Positions 1-10,081 of a stretch of DNA of 64,000 nt are shown here, piece after piece. The position numbers and the translations under genes were made by a program. Each line of letters begins with the position of its first letter. Positions within the stretch are counted from its first letter, which is position 1. The notes under the pieces were generated by a model. It did no database searches and was not told the DNA's origin. It saw nothing but the letters and a program-made list of their open reading frames with translations. The stretch is from Dechloromonas sp. HYN0024 (GTDB lineage: Bacteria > Pseudomonadota > Gammaproteobacteria > Burkholderiales > Rhodocyclaceae), in contig NZ_CP031842.1 of assembly GCF_003441615.1 (NCBI RefSeq), positions 3,170,001 through 3,234,000 on the forward strand. The letters are read 5' to 3'.

Positions 1-264
1 GTGCCGAACCAGAGCGATTTTGAACTGGTGTATGTTTCCGGTGGCATGCTGGAAGTTCAGCCCGACATGATCACCGTGTTGGCTGATACGGCGATTCGTG
101 CGCACGATCTGGACGAAGCCAAGGCACTGGAAGCCAAGAAGCGCGCCGAAGAAGCTCTTGCCAATCGGAATGCTGAGATGGATTACGCTGCTGCTGAAGC
201 AGAACTGGCACAAGCTGTTGCCCAGTTGCAAGCAATCCAGCGTCTGCGCAAGCACACGCACTAA
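1..264 (+). CDS. atpC: F1Fo ATP synthase epsilon subunit, C-terminal part (5' truncated by window)
   Basis: Epsilon is the small central-stalk subunit that couples rotation to catalysis and inhibits ATP hydrolysis. The visible 87 residues hold the end of the beta-sandwich domain ([20 protein letters not shown], residues 8-27 here) and the C-terminal two-helix domain ([16 protein letters not shown] and an Ala/Gln-rich helix). The GTG at position 1 is only the first codon in view; the true start lies upstream. It is normally the last gene of the atp operon, which fits the terminator that follows about 20 bases after the stop. In many betaproteobacteria this operon lies near parAB and the origin. 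Confidence 0.95.
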   Translation: MPNQSDFELVYVSGGMLEVQPDMITVLADTAIRAHDLDEAKALEAKKRAEEALANRNAEMDYAAAEAELAQAVAQLQAIQRLRKHTH

Positions 265-283
265 TTCCGGAAATTCCGGACCC

Positions 284-314
284 AAAAAAAGGCAGCCTCG
301 GCTGCCTTTTTATT
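284..314 (+). terminator. Rho-independent terminator of the atp operon
   Basis: A perfect stem AAAAGGCAGC/GCTGCCTTTT with a CTCG tetraloop (287-310) is followed by TATTTT. It lies 20 bases after the atpC stop and before the convergent ubiJ 3' end, so its A-rich left arm could let it work in both directions. Confidence 0.9.
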
Positions 315-330
315 TTACATCCCGCCAAAA

Positions 331-900
331 CTAGACCCGGGATATCCGTTTCTCAAGTCTGGCCACGTCATCCCGCAATTGATTGACCGCCTGGCCGAAG
401 GCGTTGGTATCACGGCTGGCCGCGAGCAGCCGGGATTCTTCAACAGCGTATTCGGCAAAGTTGTCGGCCGCCCTTCCCAGGGCACTTTGCATCCCGGCAG
501 CCAGAGACTTGGCCAGAAGGACCAGACGCCGGGCCGGAATGTCACCGACCAGTTGGGCCAGATCAGCCTCGGCATCCCAGCGTAGATTACGCAGAACAAA
601 GGCCAGGCTTTCGGCGATATCGGCCGAGCCACCTAGTTTCACCGAGGTGAACAAGGCATCGCGGTCGACCAGCAGGCGGAACAGCACATCGGAAGGCAAG
701 CCAATGCGGACATCCGGCTCATGTCGGATGTCACCGGCCTGGAACAGGCCCTGGTGATCGATGCCCAGACGCAACACAAATGGCCCGGCATTGATCCGGA
801 TGTGGGCTCCCGAATGCCCGACCAGCCGGGCCTGCGCCCAGCTTTCACCGAGAATCAAATGATTCAGGGCGCGACAGGCGAGCAATTCGAGCGCTTGCAT
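331..900 (-). CDS. ubiJ: Ubiquinone biosynthesis accessory factor UbiJ (SCP2 domain)
   Basis: The 189-residue protein has an N-terminal SCP2-like sterol/lipid-carrier domain (about residues 15-115, with GPFVLRLGIDHQG and PDVRIGLPSDVLFRLL) and a C-terminal helical tail ending in a coiled coil (NQLRDDVARLEKRI). UbiJ binds ubiquinone intermediates and scaffolds the soluble Ubi complex. It sits 12 bases downstream of ubiE on the same strand, as in other proteobacteria. The usual next gene ubiB is absent; the convergent atpC follows instead. Family assignment comes from motif and context. Confidence 0.9.
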   Translation of the reverse strand: MQALELLACRALNHLILGESWAQARLVGHSGAHIRINAGPFVLRLGIDHQGLFQAGDIRHEPDVRIGLPSDVLFRLLVDRDALFTSVKLGGSADIAESLAFVLRNLRWDAEADLAQLVGDIPARRLVLLAKSLAAGMQSALGRAADNFAEYAVEESRLLAASRDTNAFGQAVNQLRDDVARLEKRISRV

Positions 901-912
901 GGCTACTACTGC

Positions 913-1650
913 CTAGAACTTGAAACCGCGATGCAGGGCGACGACACCGAGCGCCAGATTGAAGTACTCAACCTTTTCCAGGCCCACCTGTTCCATCATC
1001 GACTTCAGTTCTTCCTGGCCGGGATGCATGCGAATCGATTCGGATAGATAGCGGTAGCTATCCGAGTCATTGGTCACCATCTGACCGACCCGTGGAATCA
1101 CCTTGAACGAATAAAAGTCATAGAGCGGCGCCAGCGGCTTCCACACTTGAGAAAACTCGAGGACCAGCAGGCGCCCACCGGGACGCAGTACCCGCCGCAT
1201 TTCGGCCAGGGCAGCATCCTTGTGCGTCATGTTACGCAGGCCAAAGGCTACCGTAACGCAATCAAACCAATCGTCAGGGAAGGGAAGCTTCTCGGCATCG
1301 CACTGGGCCACGGGCAGCATGTAGCCCTTGTCGAGCAGGCGGTCGCGGCCGCGGGCCAGCATCGCATTGTTGATATCGGTCAGCCAGACCTGGCCACTTT
1401 TGCCAACCCGCTTGGAAAAAGCCAGGGAGAGGTCGCCGGTGCCACCAGCAACGTCGAGAACGCGTGATCCCTCACGCACACCGCTGCGCTGAATGGTAAA
1501 AGACTTCCACAGACGGTGCATACCGCCCGACATCAGATCGTTCATCAGGTCGTAGCGGCTGGCCACCGAGTCGAAGACGTCGGCGACGCGACGAGCTTTT
1601 TCCTGCTCGGCTACGGTTTCGTAGCCAAAATGGGTTTTGTCGTTGTTCAT
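913..1650 (-). CDS. ubiE: Ubiquinone/menaquinone C-methyltransferase UbiE
   Basis: This SAM-dependent methyltransferase of 245 residues (typical for the family) acts on 2-methoxy-6-polyprenyl-1,4-benzoquinol and demethylmenaquinol. Visible motifs are [17 protein letters not shown] (residues 34-50), SAM motif [40 protein letters not shown] split over the post-I and motif II region, and the C-terminal signature [11 protein letters not shown]. It forms an operon with ubiJ downstream and a DUF971 gene 4 bases upstream. Confidence 0.97.
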   Translation of the reverse strand: MNNDKTHFGYETVAEQEKARRVADVFDSVASRYDLMNDLMSGGMHRLWKSFTIQRSGVREGSRVLDVAGGTGDLSLAFSKRVGKSGQVWLTDINNAMLARGRDRLLDKGYMLPVAQCDAEKLPFPDDWFDCVTVAFGLRNMTHKDAALAEMRRVLRPGGRLLVLEFSQVWKPLAPLYDFYSFKVIPRVGQMVTNDSDSYRYLSESIRMHPGQEELKSMMEQVGLEKVEYFNLALGVVALHRGFKF

Positions 1651-1654
1651 GATT

Positions 1655-2074
1655 TCAGTGATGATGGCCGCAGCTTCCCGCCGCCGGACGTGATGAGGTG
1701 TCGATATCCCGCGACAACCCCTGTGTTTCGATTTGCTTCAGGTATTCCTGCCAGAGTTCATCATGATGCTTGCCCAGGTTGTACAGCAGATCCCATGAAT
1801 AGAGACCGCTATCATGGCCGTCAGAAAAAATCAGGCGCAGGGCATAGGTACCCACCGGCTCGATCGCATCAACATCGACATTGCGCTTGCCGGTCTGCAA
1901 GGTCTCTTGCCCGGCACCGTGCCCACGCGCCTCGGCCGATGGCGTATAGACGCGCAGAAACTCGAAATCCAGCGAATAGCGCTGGGCCTCGCCGTAAATC
2001 AGCTCCAGCCGACGGGATTTCTTGTGCAGCTTGATTTCGCTCGGTATCGGGGTGTCCCGATCAATACCAGCCAT
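1655..2074 (-). CDS. DUF971 family protein
   Basis: A 139-residue protein with the DUF971 (gamma-butyrobetaine hydroxylase-like N-terminal) fold: [28 protein letters not shown] and the signature [21 protein letters not shown] at about residues 78-98. The tail ends CGHHH, which could bind a metal. The start is supported by an AGGAG six bases upstream. It is the first gene of a DUF971-ubiE-ubiJ operon, a common betaproteobacterial arrangement. The molecular function is not known; related domains are linked to Fe-S or iron handling. Confidence 0.9.
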   Translation of the reverse strand: MAGIDRDTPIPSEIKLHKKSRRLELIYGEAQRYSLDFEFLRVYTPSAEARGHGAGQETLQTGKRNVDVDAIEPVGTYALRLIFSDGHDSGLYSWDLLYNLGKHHDELWQEYLKQIETQGLSRDIDTSSRPAAGSCGHHH

Positions 2075-2136
2075 AGTGTTCTCCTGAGTGAGAACGCTAG
2101 TTTAGCGCACTCGCCCCCGAGCGTTACCGGGATAAG

Positions 2137-3741
2137 TCAAACCACCTGATAGCTGATCCTGTCGTAATCACCACCACGCTGCAGAATATGGTTCATACGG
2201 AGTTGCCAGGGCGCTTCATCACCGGAAAAAACATCCAGTATCCGGCTTGCCTGATACATGCCCGGCGGCAGCACAATAGACCCCTCTTCCCTGATCGCCG
2301 GCAAGGCCGGCAAGAGGAAAGCCCGAACGAAGCGTTCGTGATTTCCCTCCTTGGCCCCGGCCACGCGGACGGCAATGCCGGTTGGCAGGCCGGGCAGGGT
2401 GGCGACGCCAACAATCAGCCCGCCATCATCTTCCTGCATCAGCCAGGTCGTCTGGGCGAGAAGGAATTGCTCGCCATCATGCGGACAGACAACCATCAGT
2501 TCGCCATGCGATACGCGCATCCCTGCGCAGCTACGGGCCAGGCGGAATCCATTGGCGGAATGATTGATGACCGACCACTCGTCAATCGGAAAGGTGACCT
2601 GTGGCTTGATGGCCAGTGTCTGCCCCGGCTCCGCTCGTTCGCCGAAGGTGAACAACTGATCAAACTCGCCGCGCGAAAAGGCAGCGGCAGAATCCGGCTG
2701 GGTGAACTCCTTGCCGGTCACACAAAAATGCATGGCATCGAAACCAACCGCCACTTTGGCTATCCCCGCCGTGTTGAATCGACGGAACCGACGCGGCGAC
2801 GCCGACTGGCTCCAGGGCCGGGAAAGGTGATCAAGCAGCGCGATGACATGGCCACCGGTTTCCTCGCCAAGACCCAGTTGCGATGGCGTGATCCGTTGGC
2901 GAAGCTGGCTTAGCATGTGATTGATCTGCAGGCTCAGGCGGGTCGTATCGAGACGCCTGGTGTCCGTTGACGGATCGTCGGCGACGCCGGCTGGATGCAG
3001 CGGCAGATCCTTCATCAACTCGATGACGTAGGCCGGTGCCTCAAGGTCATCTTCCAGCCGATGAATCGAAACCAGGGGTGCCCACATGCCGGCCCAGCGG
3101 CGGATCAGGTTGAGATTACGGACGCTATTGCTGTAGGGACTGGCAATATCGATGAGCAGCAGGGTTATGTATGCGGCGGCACAATGGGTTGCCTGCAGAC
3201 TGTTTTCGAGGACATCCTCAACCGGGGTATGGGCAATACCCCATTCTTCGGCTGTCTCGTAGTAGCCATGCAAATCCAGCCAGATGCCCGGCGGCAGATC
3301 ACGGCGGGCACGATAGTGCTCAAGGATGACCATACCGGTGTAATAGAGGCAGCGATGCAGAATGAGCGCCATTGTCGCGACAAATTCCGGATCGGCCGAC
3401 GCCGGCTTTTCAAGGCGGGCACACAACGCATAGGCCTTGCCCATTTTGCGCCAGGCCGCAACCACTTGCTGGAAATAGGACTCTTCCTCGTCCCCCAGCG
3501 GAATTGCCTTGTTGTGATAACGCCGGGCCATTTCCTCTTCGACGAAGCTCATCGGCACCCGTGCCTGTTCGAGCAAGGCAAGGAGGATGGCGGGGTCAGG
3601 CTGGGTATCGAGCAGGGCGTCAATGAAGGCCATCAACTGCTGCTCGGCAACGACCGGGTTGGCCAGCGACAACTGCGCGAGAAAATCCATCCCGCTGCGC
3701 AGATCGGATACAACAGGCAATTCAATATGGGTCGTAGTCAT
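2137..3741 (-). CDS. Conserved hypothetical protein with possible C-terminal PilZ-like domain
   Basis: 534 residues, no signal peptide or clear membrane segment. The N-terminal about 300 residues look all-helical. From about residue 315 a beta-rich part begins with RRFRRFN, followed about 75 residues later by WSVINHSANGFRL and a strand pattern ending RVAG. The RxxR plus (D/N)xSxxG pattern resembles the c-di-GMP-binding PilZ domain, but the spacing is longer than usual, so this is an inference. It lies 3 bases after the HIT gene stop and is probably co-transcribed with it. I do not recognise a more specific family. Confidence 0.8.
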   Translation of the reverse strand: MTTTHIELPVVSDLRSGMDFLAQLSLANPVVAEQQLMAFIDALLDTQPDPAILLALLEQARVPMSFVEEEMARRYHNKAIPLGDEEESYFQQVVAAWRKMGKAYALCARLEKPASADPEFVATMALILHRCLYYTGMVILEHYRARRDLPPGIWLDLHGYYETAEEWGIAHTPVEDVLENSLQATHCAAAYITLLLIDIASPYSNSVRNLNLIRRWAGMWAPLVSIHRLEDDLEAPAYVIELMKDLPLHPAGVADDPSTDTRRLDTTRLSLQINHMLSQLRQRITPSQLGLGEETGGHVIALLDHLSRPWSQSASPRRFRRFNTAGIAKVAVGFDAMHFCVTGKEFTQPDSAAAFSRGEFDQLFTFGERAEPGQTLAIKPQVTFPIDEWSVINHSANGFRLARSCAGMRVSHGELMVVCPHDGEQFLLAQTTWLMQEDDGGLIVGVATLPGLPTGIAVRVAGAKEGNHERFVRAFLLPALPAIREEGSIVLPPGMYQASRILDVFSGDEAPWQLRMNHILQRGGDYDRISYQVV

Positions 3742-3744
3742 GAT

Positions 3745-4185
3745 TCATCCAGACTGATTCAATTTTGCCAGCGCAACAGACACCGCCTCGGCCAGAACTA
3801 CATCGCTTACCGCTGGGCGGGTCACCAAACCTTCCCGCCGGACGCTACCCCAGACCGGTTCAGGAAAATGCCGGTCATCCCGCCAGCGCGGAATGACATG
3901 CCAATGTACATGCGGCACCATATTGCCAAAACTCGCCAGATTGATCTTGTCCGGCGTAAACAATTGACGCACCACCGTTTCGACGGCGAAGACAATGCGC
4001 ATCAGCAAGGCTTGATCGGCGGGCGCAAGATCGGTCATCTCGCGCACGTGATCATTCCAGATGACGCGGCAAAAGCCCGGATAGTGGGGATCATCGACCC
4101 TGACGACGCGACAATGGGCCGACTGCCACAAAAGGGCGCCGCCGGGCATGCTGCACAATTCGCAGGGCTGACTGCCGAGTTCCAC
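3745..4185 (-). CDS. HIT family nucleotide-binding hydrolase
   Basis: 146 residues with the histidine-triad motif HVHWHVIPRW (about residues 91-100) that forms the catalytic site for nucleotide phosphoramidate or dinucleotide hydrolysis. An N-terminal CELC pair resembles the zinc site seen in some HIT proteins. Translation probably starts at a GTG at 4185 behind CCGGAGTG. The stop lies 3 bases before the start of the large hypothetical gene, suggesting an operon. Substrate cannot be assigned. Confidence 0.92.
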   Translation of the reverse strand: MELGSQPCELCSMPGGALLWQSAHCRVVRVDDPHYPGFCRVIWNDHVREMTDLAPADQALLMRIVFAVETVVRQLFTPDKINLASFGNMVPHVHWHVIPRWRDDRHFPEPVWGSVRREGLVTRPAVSDVVLAEAVSVALAKLNQSG

Positions 4186-4212
4186 GCGATGTCACTCCGG
4201 TGAGATTAAAAG

Positions 4213-4281
4213 TTAGTCACCGTAGTTAAATACCACAAGTCACCGACCAGAAAAAAGAACAAATTCACAGTCGGTGACTAA
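4213..4281. repeat. Three-copy TCACCG inverted repeat cluster between HIT and DUF3683 genes
   Basis: TTAGTCACCG (4213-4222) and AGTCACCGAC (4238-4247) both have exact 10-base reverse complements in the overlapping block GTCGGTGACTAA (4270-4281). Two mutually exclusive hairpins are therefore possible. The element lies just after the stop of the 1291-residue dehydrogenase gene and just before the HIT gene, both on the minus strand. It could be a terminator, a processing site or an operator. Confidence 0.6.
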
Positions 4282-4293
4282 AACTGTCAAAAT

Positions 4294-7200
4294 TTAAAGC
4301 AATACGCGCTCAATGCCACCCGTATTGGCCTTGCCGACATAATCGGCCATCCAGTTCTCACCGAGCAGATGCTTGGCCAGTTCGACCACAATGTAATCGG
4401 CCTTGGTTCCGGCATCATCGTCGTAACGCGAGAGCCCCTGCAAACAGGCCGGGCAGGACGTCAGAATCTTGACGTCACCGGTAAACCCGTCGGCCCGCAA
4501 CTTGGCCGCCCCCGATTCGATTTCCTGCTGCTTGCGGAATTTGACTTGGGTTGCGACATCCGGGCGCGAATAGGCGAAGGAACCGGCATCACCGCAGCAG
4601 CGGTCGGTCAGGGGCACTTCCTGGCCCATCAGCGACTTGGTCACGGCGAGCGGGGCATAGACCTTCATCGGCGTATGGCAGGGATCGTGGTACATGTAGC
4701 GCGTACCGCTGACGCCATCAAGTTTGATTCCCTTTTCCATCAGGTACTCGTGGATATCAAGCAGGCGGCAGCCGGGGAAGATTTTCTCGAACTGGTATTT
4801 CTGCAACTGATCCATGCACGTTCCGCATGAAACAATCACCGTCTTGATGTCGAGATAATTCAGTGTATTGGCCACCCGGTGGAAGAGCACGCGGTTGTCC
4901 GTGGTGATCTTCTGGCCCTTGTCCTCATCACCCGACGAGGTTTGCGGGTAACCGCAGCACAGGTAGCCCGGTGGCAGCACGGTCGTGGCGCCGGCTTCGT
5001 AGAGCATCGCCTGCGTGGCCAGACCAACCTGCGAGAACAGGCGCTCGGACCCGCAGCCCGGGAAATAGAACACGGCATCGGATTCTTCGGTTGTCTTGTG
5101 CGGATTGCGGATGACCGGGATGACCTTGTCGTCCTCGATGTCGAGCAGGGCGCGCGAGGTGCGTTTGGGCAGGTTGCCCGGCATCGGGCGGTTAAGGAAG
5201 TGAATGACCTGCGTCTTGACGCTGGGCGCACCGACCGTGGCCGGTGGGTGGGCGCGGCTGTCCTGAACGAGGCCGATCGCCTTGGCCGCCTTGTGGGCGA
5301 GGCGCTGGGCCTTGAAACCGAAGTCCATCATGACGCCGCGCATCAGCTTGATGGTCGCCGGGTCCTTGAGGTTCAGATAGGTCATCGCGGCCATGGTGCC
5401 GGGGCTGAAACGCTTCTTGTCCTGCTTGCGCAGGAAGTTGCGCATGGCAACCGAGACATCGCCAAAGTCGATATCGACCGGGCAGGGTTTGACGCAGCGG
5501 TGGCAGACCGTGCAATGGTCGGCCACATCGTTGAATTCGTCGAAATGCTTGAGCGAAATGCCACGCCGGGTCTGCTCTTCATAAAGGAAGGCTTCAACCA
5601 GCAGCGAAGTAGCGAGAATCTTGTTACGCGGGCTGTAGAGCAGGTTGGCACGCGGCACATGGGTCGAGCACACCGGCTTGCACTTGCCGCAGCGCAGGCA
5701 GTCCTTGACCATGTCGGAAATCTTGCCGATCTCCGACTGTTCCATGATCAGCGACTCGGTGCCGAGCAGGCTGAAGGAGGGCGTGTAGGCATTGCCGAGA
5801 TCGCCGCCGGGCATCAGCTTGCCCTTGTTGAAGCGGCCTTCCGGGTCCACCTTCTGCTTGTAGGCACGGAAGGGGCCGAGTTCGGCTTCGGTCAAAAACT
5901 CCAGCTTGGTGATGCCAATGCCGTGTTCGCCGGAGATGACGCCATCGAGCGAGCGGGCAATATGCATGATGCGCTCGACCGCCTTGTTGGCGGTCTGCAA
6001 CATCTCGTAATTGTCGGAGTTAACCGGCAGGTTGGTGTGCACATTGCCATCGCCGGCGTGCATATGCAGAGCGACGAAAACGCGGCCGCGCAGAACTTCC
6101 TTGTGTATAGCTTCAATGCGCTCGATGATCGGGCGATAAACGCCACCGTCGAAAATCTTGGCCAGCCGTGAATGCAACTCCTGCTTCCACGACACCCGCA
6201 CGGAGTAATCCTGCAGGCGGTGGAACAGTGTCGGATTTTCTGCCCGGTTGGTCAGTTCACCGGCCTGCACGCCATACGAGGCGAAGCGCGACTCGGCCTC
6301 GGCCAACGGCAGGTCGAGATTTTCCAGCAGCCATTCCCAGCGCAGGCGGACAGCCTCGACATAATCGATGGCGGCCTGCCGGCGATCGCCGATCAACACA
6401 TCGGTGTCGAGCGTCGTGTCGCCCCGATGTAGCGGCAGGTCGCCCTTGAGGAAAGCACTCAGGGCATCGCACAACGCCAGCTTGTTCTGCGTCGACAATT
6501 CGATGTTGATGCGCTCAATGCCGTCGCAGTAGTCCCCCATGCGCGGCAACGGGATAACGACGTCTTCATTGAGCTTGAAAGCATTGGTATGGCGGGAAAT
6601 GGCCGCCGTGCGCGAACGATCGAGCCAGAATTTCTTGCGCGTTTCAGCATTGACCGCGATGAAACCCTCGGCTGCCCGCAGGTTGCACATGCGCACGACT
6701 TCCGAAGCCGCAGCCATGACGGCGTTTTCGTCGTGGCCGACGAGATCGCCAATCAGCACCATCTTCGGCCGACCGTGGCGCTTGGCCTTGGTCGCGTAGC
6801 CAACGGCCTTGACGTAGCGTTCGTCGAGATGTTCCAACCCCGCCAACTGGACGCCGGCGGCATGGCCGGCGCCACCCGGCTTGAAATAATCGGTGATCTC
6901 AACGATGGCCGGCACCGCTTCGCGGACCTGGCCGAAAAACTCGAGACAAACCGTGCGCGCCACCGGCGGCATCTTGTGCAGCACCCAGCGGGCGGCGACG
7001 ATGATGCCGTCAGTGCCTTCCTTCTGGACGCCGGGAATGCCGCCGAGGAACTTGTCAGTCACATCCTTGCCCAAGCCGATCTTGCGGCAGGCCGCGCCCG
7101 GCATGGTGAGGATTTCCTCACCAATCAGCTTCTTGCCGCTCGGGTCGAAACGCTTCAGACGGAATTCGACGTTTTCCTGTTCGTGGATCTTGCCGTAGTT

Positions 7201-8169
7201 GTGATTGACTCGTTCGACTTCCAGCCAGTTGCCGTCCGGATCGACCATCTTCCACCAGGCCAGGTTATCCAGCGCAGTGCCCCACAACACGGCCTTTTTG
7301 CCGCCCGCATTCATGGCAATGTTGCCGCCGATACACGAGGCCGAGGCCGAGGTCGGGTCCACTGCGAAGACACGCCCGGCAAGCGAGGCGGCTTCCGAAA
7401 CGCGGTCGGTGACGACGCCGGCGCCAGTGCGGATGGTCGCATACGGCGTTTCATGACCGGCCAGGACCAGTTCTTCAACCGGACCGATATCGATCAGCTT
7501 TTCGGTATTTATCACCGCCGCATAACGGGTCAGCGGCACAGCGCCGCCGGTATAGCCGGTGCCGCCGCCACGGGCAATGATGGTCAGGCCGGCTTCGATA
7601 CAGCCACGCACGAGATGACCAATTTCTTCCTCGGTATCCGGGTTGAGCACGACGAAGGGATATTCGACGCGCCAGTCGGTCGCATCGGTGACGTGCGAAA
7701 CACGGGCCAGGCCATCAAAAGCGATATTGTCCTTGCGCGTATGCTTGCTCAGGATACGCGTCACCTTGCGGCGCAGATCCCAGGTCTCGCCAAAACGCTC
7801 GGCGAAAAGATTGACCGCATTGCGGGCTGCATCGACCAGGCGCTTGACCTTGGCAGCCCGTTCCATATCCTCGCCTTCCGTCGCCGCACGGCGCTTTTCG
7901 ACTTCCGACAAGCGGTGGTGCAGGGCGTTGACCAGCGCATCGCGACGTTCGCGATTATCAAGCAGGTCATCTTCGAGATAGGGATTGCGCTGCACGACCC
8001 AGATGTCGCCCAGCACCTCGTAGAGCATGCGGGCCGAACGGCCGGTAACGCGTTCGGAGCGAAGCTCGTCGAGCACTGCCCAATTGTCGGCGCCAAGCAG
8101 GCGGATAACGATCTCGCGATCGGAAAACGAGGTGTAGTTGTAGGGTATTTCGCGCAGGCGGGCAGTCAT
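4294..8169 (-). CDS. FAD-linked oxidase / Fe-S oxidoreductase fusion (DUF3683)
   Basis: A 1291-residue fusion. Domains in order: DUF3683 (about 1-65); FAD-binding PCMH domain with [15 protein letters not shown] near 200; FAD-linked oxidase C-terminal domain with [12 protein letters not shown] near 708 and [10 protein letters not shown]; two 4Fe-4S motifs, [11 protein letters not shown] near 826 and [12 protein letters not shown] near 890; and two CCG (heterodisulfide-reductase-like) domains with CCGYPQ and [10 protein letters not shown] near 1060 and 1195. The architecture combines D-lactate/glycolate dehydrogenase (GlcD) with its Fe-S partner (GlpC/GlcF), so it probably oxidises a 2-hydroxy acid and passes electrons to the quinone pool. 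Substrate is not evident. It appears monocistronic. Confidence 0.93.
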   Translation of the reverse strand: MTARLREIPYNYTSFSDREIVIRLLGADNWAVLDELRSERVTGRSARMLYEVLGDIWVVQRNPYLEDDLLDNRERRDALVNALHHRLSEVEKRRAATEGEDMERAAKVKRLVDAARNAVNLFAERFGETWDLRRKVTRILSKHTRKDNIAFDGLARVSHVTDATDWRVEYPFVVLNPDTEEEIGHLVRGCIEAGLTIIARGGGTGYTGGAVPLTRYAAVINTEKLIDIGPVEELVLAGHETPYATIRTGAGVVTDRVSEAASLAGRVFAVDPTSASASCIGGNIAMNAGGKKAVLWGTALDNLAWWKMVDPDGNWLEVERVNHNYGKIHEQENVEFRLKRFDPSGKKLIGEEILTMPGAACRKIGLGKDVTDKFLGGIPGVQKEGTDGIIVAARWVLHKMPPVARTVCLEFFGQVREAVPAIVEITDYFKPGGAGHAAGVQLAGLEHLDERYVKAVGYATKAKRHGRPKMVLIGDLVGHDENAVMAAASEVVRMCNLRAAEGFIAVNAETRKKFWLDRSRTAAISRHTNAFKLNEDVVIPLPRMGDYCDGIERINIELSTQNKLALCDALSAFLKGDLPLHRGDTTLDTDVLIGDRRQAAIDYVEAVRLRWEWLLENLDLPLAEAESRFASYGVQAGELTNRAENPTLFHRLQDYSVRVSWKQELHSRLAKIFDGGVYRPIIERIEAIHKEVLRGRVFVALHMHAGDGNVHTNLPVNSDNYEMLQTANKAVERIMHIARSLDGVISGEHGIGITKLEFLTEAELGPFRAYKQKVDPEGRFNKGKLMPGGDLGNAYTPSFSLLGTESLIMEQSEIGKISDMVKDCLRCGKCKPVCSTHVPRANLLYSPRNKILATSLLVEAFLYEEQTRRGISLKHFDEFNDVADHCTVCHRCVKPCPVDIDFGDVSVAMRNFLRKQDKKRFSPGTMAAMTYLNLKDPATIKLMRGVMMDFGFKAQRLAHKAAKAIGLVQDSRAHPPATVGAPSVKTQVIHFLNRPMPGNLPKRTSRALLDIEDDKVIPVIRNPHKTTEESDAVFYFPGCGSERLFSQVGLATQAMLYEAGATTVLPPGYLCCGYPQTSSGDEDKGQKITTDNRVLFHRVANTLNYLDIKTVIVSCGTCMDQLQKYQFEKIFPGCRLLDIHEYLMEKGIKLDGVSGTRYMYHDPCHTPMKVYAPLAVTKSLMGQEVPLTDRCCGDAGSFAYSRPDVATQVKFRKQQEIESGAAKLRADGFTGDVKILTSCPACLQGLSRYDDDAGTKADYIVVELAKHLLGENWMADYVGKANTGGIERVLL

Positions 8170-8268
8170 GGAAGCAGCCGGGGTCCGTCAAAAGGTGAAT
8201 TTTAGCGTATTGCGGGGCAGGACGCGGGCACAGGTAGACGTGATCAGCCCGCCAAAGGTTCAGCTTCC

Positions 8269-9618
8269 TTACACGCCGGCCATCTTGAGCAACAGTCCAC
8301 CCAGCGCACAAACGACGATCACCCGCATGACGCTTTGCTGATAGCGGAAAAGGGCGATACCGGCGAGCGTCATGATGATGGCCGGAACCAGCGCAAAACC
8401 GCCGGAGAAACCCTGTGGCCAGAGCACGTGCCAAGCGAAAAACAGCGCCAGGTTGACGATAACCCCAACCACGGCAGCCGTTATCGCGGTGAGCGGCGCA
8501 GTGAAATTCAGATTGCCATGCGTCGTTTCCACCAGCGGTCCACCCAGCAGGATAAACACGAAGGAGGGCAGAAAGGTGAACCACGTCACCAGAACAGCGG
8601 CCACCGCACCGGCCAGGAACAGATGGTCCGGCCCGAACAGCGCCTGCATCTGTGGCGTCTGGTAGCCGCCGATAAAACCAACGAAGGCAACGACCATAAT
8701 CAGCGGCCCCGGCGTCGTTTCCCCGAGCGCCAGTCCGTCGATCATTTGGGTCGGTGTCAGCCAGCCATAATGCGTCATCGCCCCCTGATAGACGTAAGGC
8801 AACACAGCGTAGGCCCCGCCGAAGGTGAGCAGGGCAGCCTTGGTAAAGAACCAGCCCATCTGGGTCAGCGTATGCGACCAGCCGAACAGGGCGGTGAGCA
8901 AGCCCATCGGTAACGCCCACAGCCCGGCACCGATGACGACCACGGTCAGCAGGCGGGGCCAGGCGAACAAGGCGTGCTCGGGTGTCGGCGTGCCATCATC
9001 GATCAGCGCCGGCCCCCAGGTTTTGCCATTTCCACCGTGTTGGCCGCCCGCCTTGAAATAACCCGGTCGCCACCGCCCCCCGAGATAACCGATCAGGGCA
9101 GCAGCAGTCACAATCGCCGGAAATGGGGTGGCGAAAACAAAAATGGCGACCAGGGCTGCCCCGGCAATCACCCACAACAACTTGTTTCTGAGCGCCCGCG
9201 AGCCGATGCGCCACGCCGCCTGCAACACGATCGCCGTAACCGCCGGCTTGATGCCGAAAAACAGACCGGCGACCAGGGTCGTTTCACCATAGGCGATGTA
9301 TAGCCACGACAAGATGATCAGGATGAACAAGGACGGCAGCACGAACAGCGTACCGGCGACGATGCCGCCCCAGGTCCTATGCATCAGCCAGCCGATATAG
9401 GTAGCCAGTTGCTGGGCTTCCGGTCCGGGCAGCACCATGCAGAAATTGAGGGCATGCAGGAAGCGGCCCTCCGACAACCAGCGCCGCCTCTCAACCAGTT
9501 CCTGATGCATCATCGCGATCTGCCCGGCCGGCCCACCAAAACTGACGAAACCAAGCTTCAGCCAGAAGATGAAGGCTTCGCGGAAAGTGACTTTGGCAGG
9601 CGGAGAAAATTCGGGCAT
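8269..9618 (-). CDS. chrA: Chromate efflux transporter, ChrA family
   Basis: 449 residues with two homologous CHR halves, each opening with a conserved motif: FREAFIFWLKLGFVSFGGPAG near residue 11 and LTQMGWFFTKAALLTFGGAYAVLPYV in the second half. Each half carries about five to six membrane helices. Members export chromate, probably in exchange with sulfate or protons. I chose ATG 9618, which overlaps the TGA of the upstream yqaA-like gene (TGATG); the frame stays open further upstream but that part is unlike the family. Translational coupling with yqaA is likely. Confidence 0.93.
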   Translation of the reverse strand: MPEFSPPAKVTFREAFIFWLKLGFVSFGGPAGQIAMMHQELVERRRWLSEGRFLHALNFCMVLPGPEAQQLATYIGWLMHRTWGGIVAGTLFVLPSLFILIILSWLYIAYGETTLVAGLFFGIKPAVTAIVLQAAWRIGSRALRNKLLWVIAGAALVAIFVFATPFPAIVTAAALIGYLGGRWRPGYFKAGGQHGGNGKTWGPALIDDGTPTPEHALFAWPRLLTVVVIGAGLWALPMGLLTALFGWSHTLTQMGWFFTKAALLTFGGAYAVLPYVYQGAMTHYGWLTPTQMIDGLALGETTPGPLIMVVAFVGFIGGYQTPQMQALFGPDHLFLAGAVAAVLVTWFTFLPSFVFILLGGPLVETTHGNLNFTAPLTAITAAVVGVIVNLALFFAWHVLWPQGFSGGFALVPAIIMTLAGIALFRYQQSVMRVIVVCALGGLLLKMAGV

Positions 9619-10043
9619 CAGGCAGCCAGCGCTGTTTGGGCTACCAGCCAATAGCGGGTGAACTTGCCGATGGCCATGAACAGACAGCAGGGCAACCAGT
9701 GCAGACGCAACCAGCCGGCAGCAAGGCACAACGCATCGCCAATCAGCGGCGCCCAAGCAAACAGCAGGGCTGGGCTACCCCAGCGTTCGAGCTTGTCGCG
9801 ATGGGGCAGACTCTCCAGTCGCTTCCAGTCGGGTAAAAATCGGCCACACCACCATGACGTCATCCCCCCGGCGGTATTGCCCAGCGTCGTCAACATCAGG
9901 GCCGGGCCGTAATCACCCGGATGGAGTTTTAAAAATCCCCACAAAAGGCCCTCTGAACCACCGGGTAACACGGTGGCAGAAAGAAAACTGGCGGCCAGCA
10001 GGCCCCAAAGGCCGCTTTCTGCCGTGACGTTTAGCCACTCCAC
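9618..10043 (-). CDS. yqaA: YqaA family (DedA/SNARE-associated-like) membrane protein
   Basis: 141 residues with about four membrane segments and the family pattern FLSATVLPGGSEGLLW, TLGNTAGGMTSWWCGRFLPDW and FAWAPLIGDALCLAAGWLR. The likely start is a GTG at 10043, eight bases after a GGGAGA. It is the first gene of a two-gene unit with chrA and is divergent from ilvA. The function of YqaA is not settled; DedA relatives are implicated in lipid-carrier flipping and envelope homeostasis. Confidence 0.88.
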   Translation of the reverse strand: MEWLNVTAESGLWGLLAASFLSATVLPGGSEGLLWGFLKLHPGDYGPALMLTTLGNTAGGMTSWWCGRFLPDWKRLESLPHRDKLERWGSPALLFAWAPLIGDALCLAAGWLRLHWLPCCLFMAIGKFTRYWLVAQTALAA

Positions 10044-10081
10044 CCGTAGAATCTCCCTTTTGCCTTAATGAGTTGCGCCCA

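Noticed and set aside
4041-4052. CACGTG hexamer considered as a second parS
   Set aside because: Only the central six bases match; flanks do not fit GTTTCACGTGAAAC, and it is inside the HIT gene. CACGTG near 8425, 30828, 47644 and 59319 were rejected for the same reason.
4879-8205. Two long plus-strand open frames (4879-6171 and 6589-8205) opposite the 1291-residue dehydrogenase
   Set aside because: They lie antisense to a gene with clear domains, show Arg/Ala/Gly-biased composition and no motif; typical GC-rich shadow frames.
9619-9756. Longer N-terminus for the chromate transporter
   Set aside because: The extra 46 codons overlap the YqaA-like gene and read unlike the CHR family; the ATG at 9618 aligns with the expected start.
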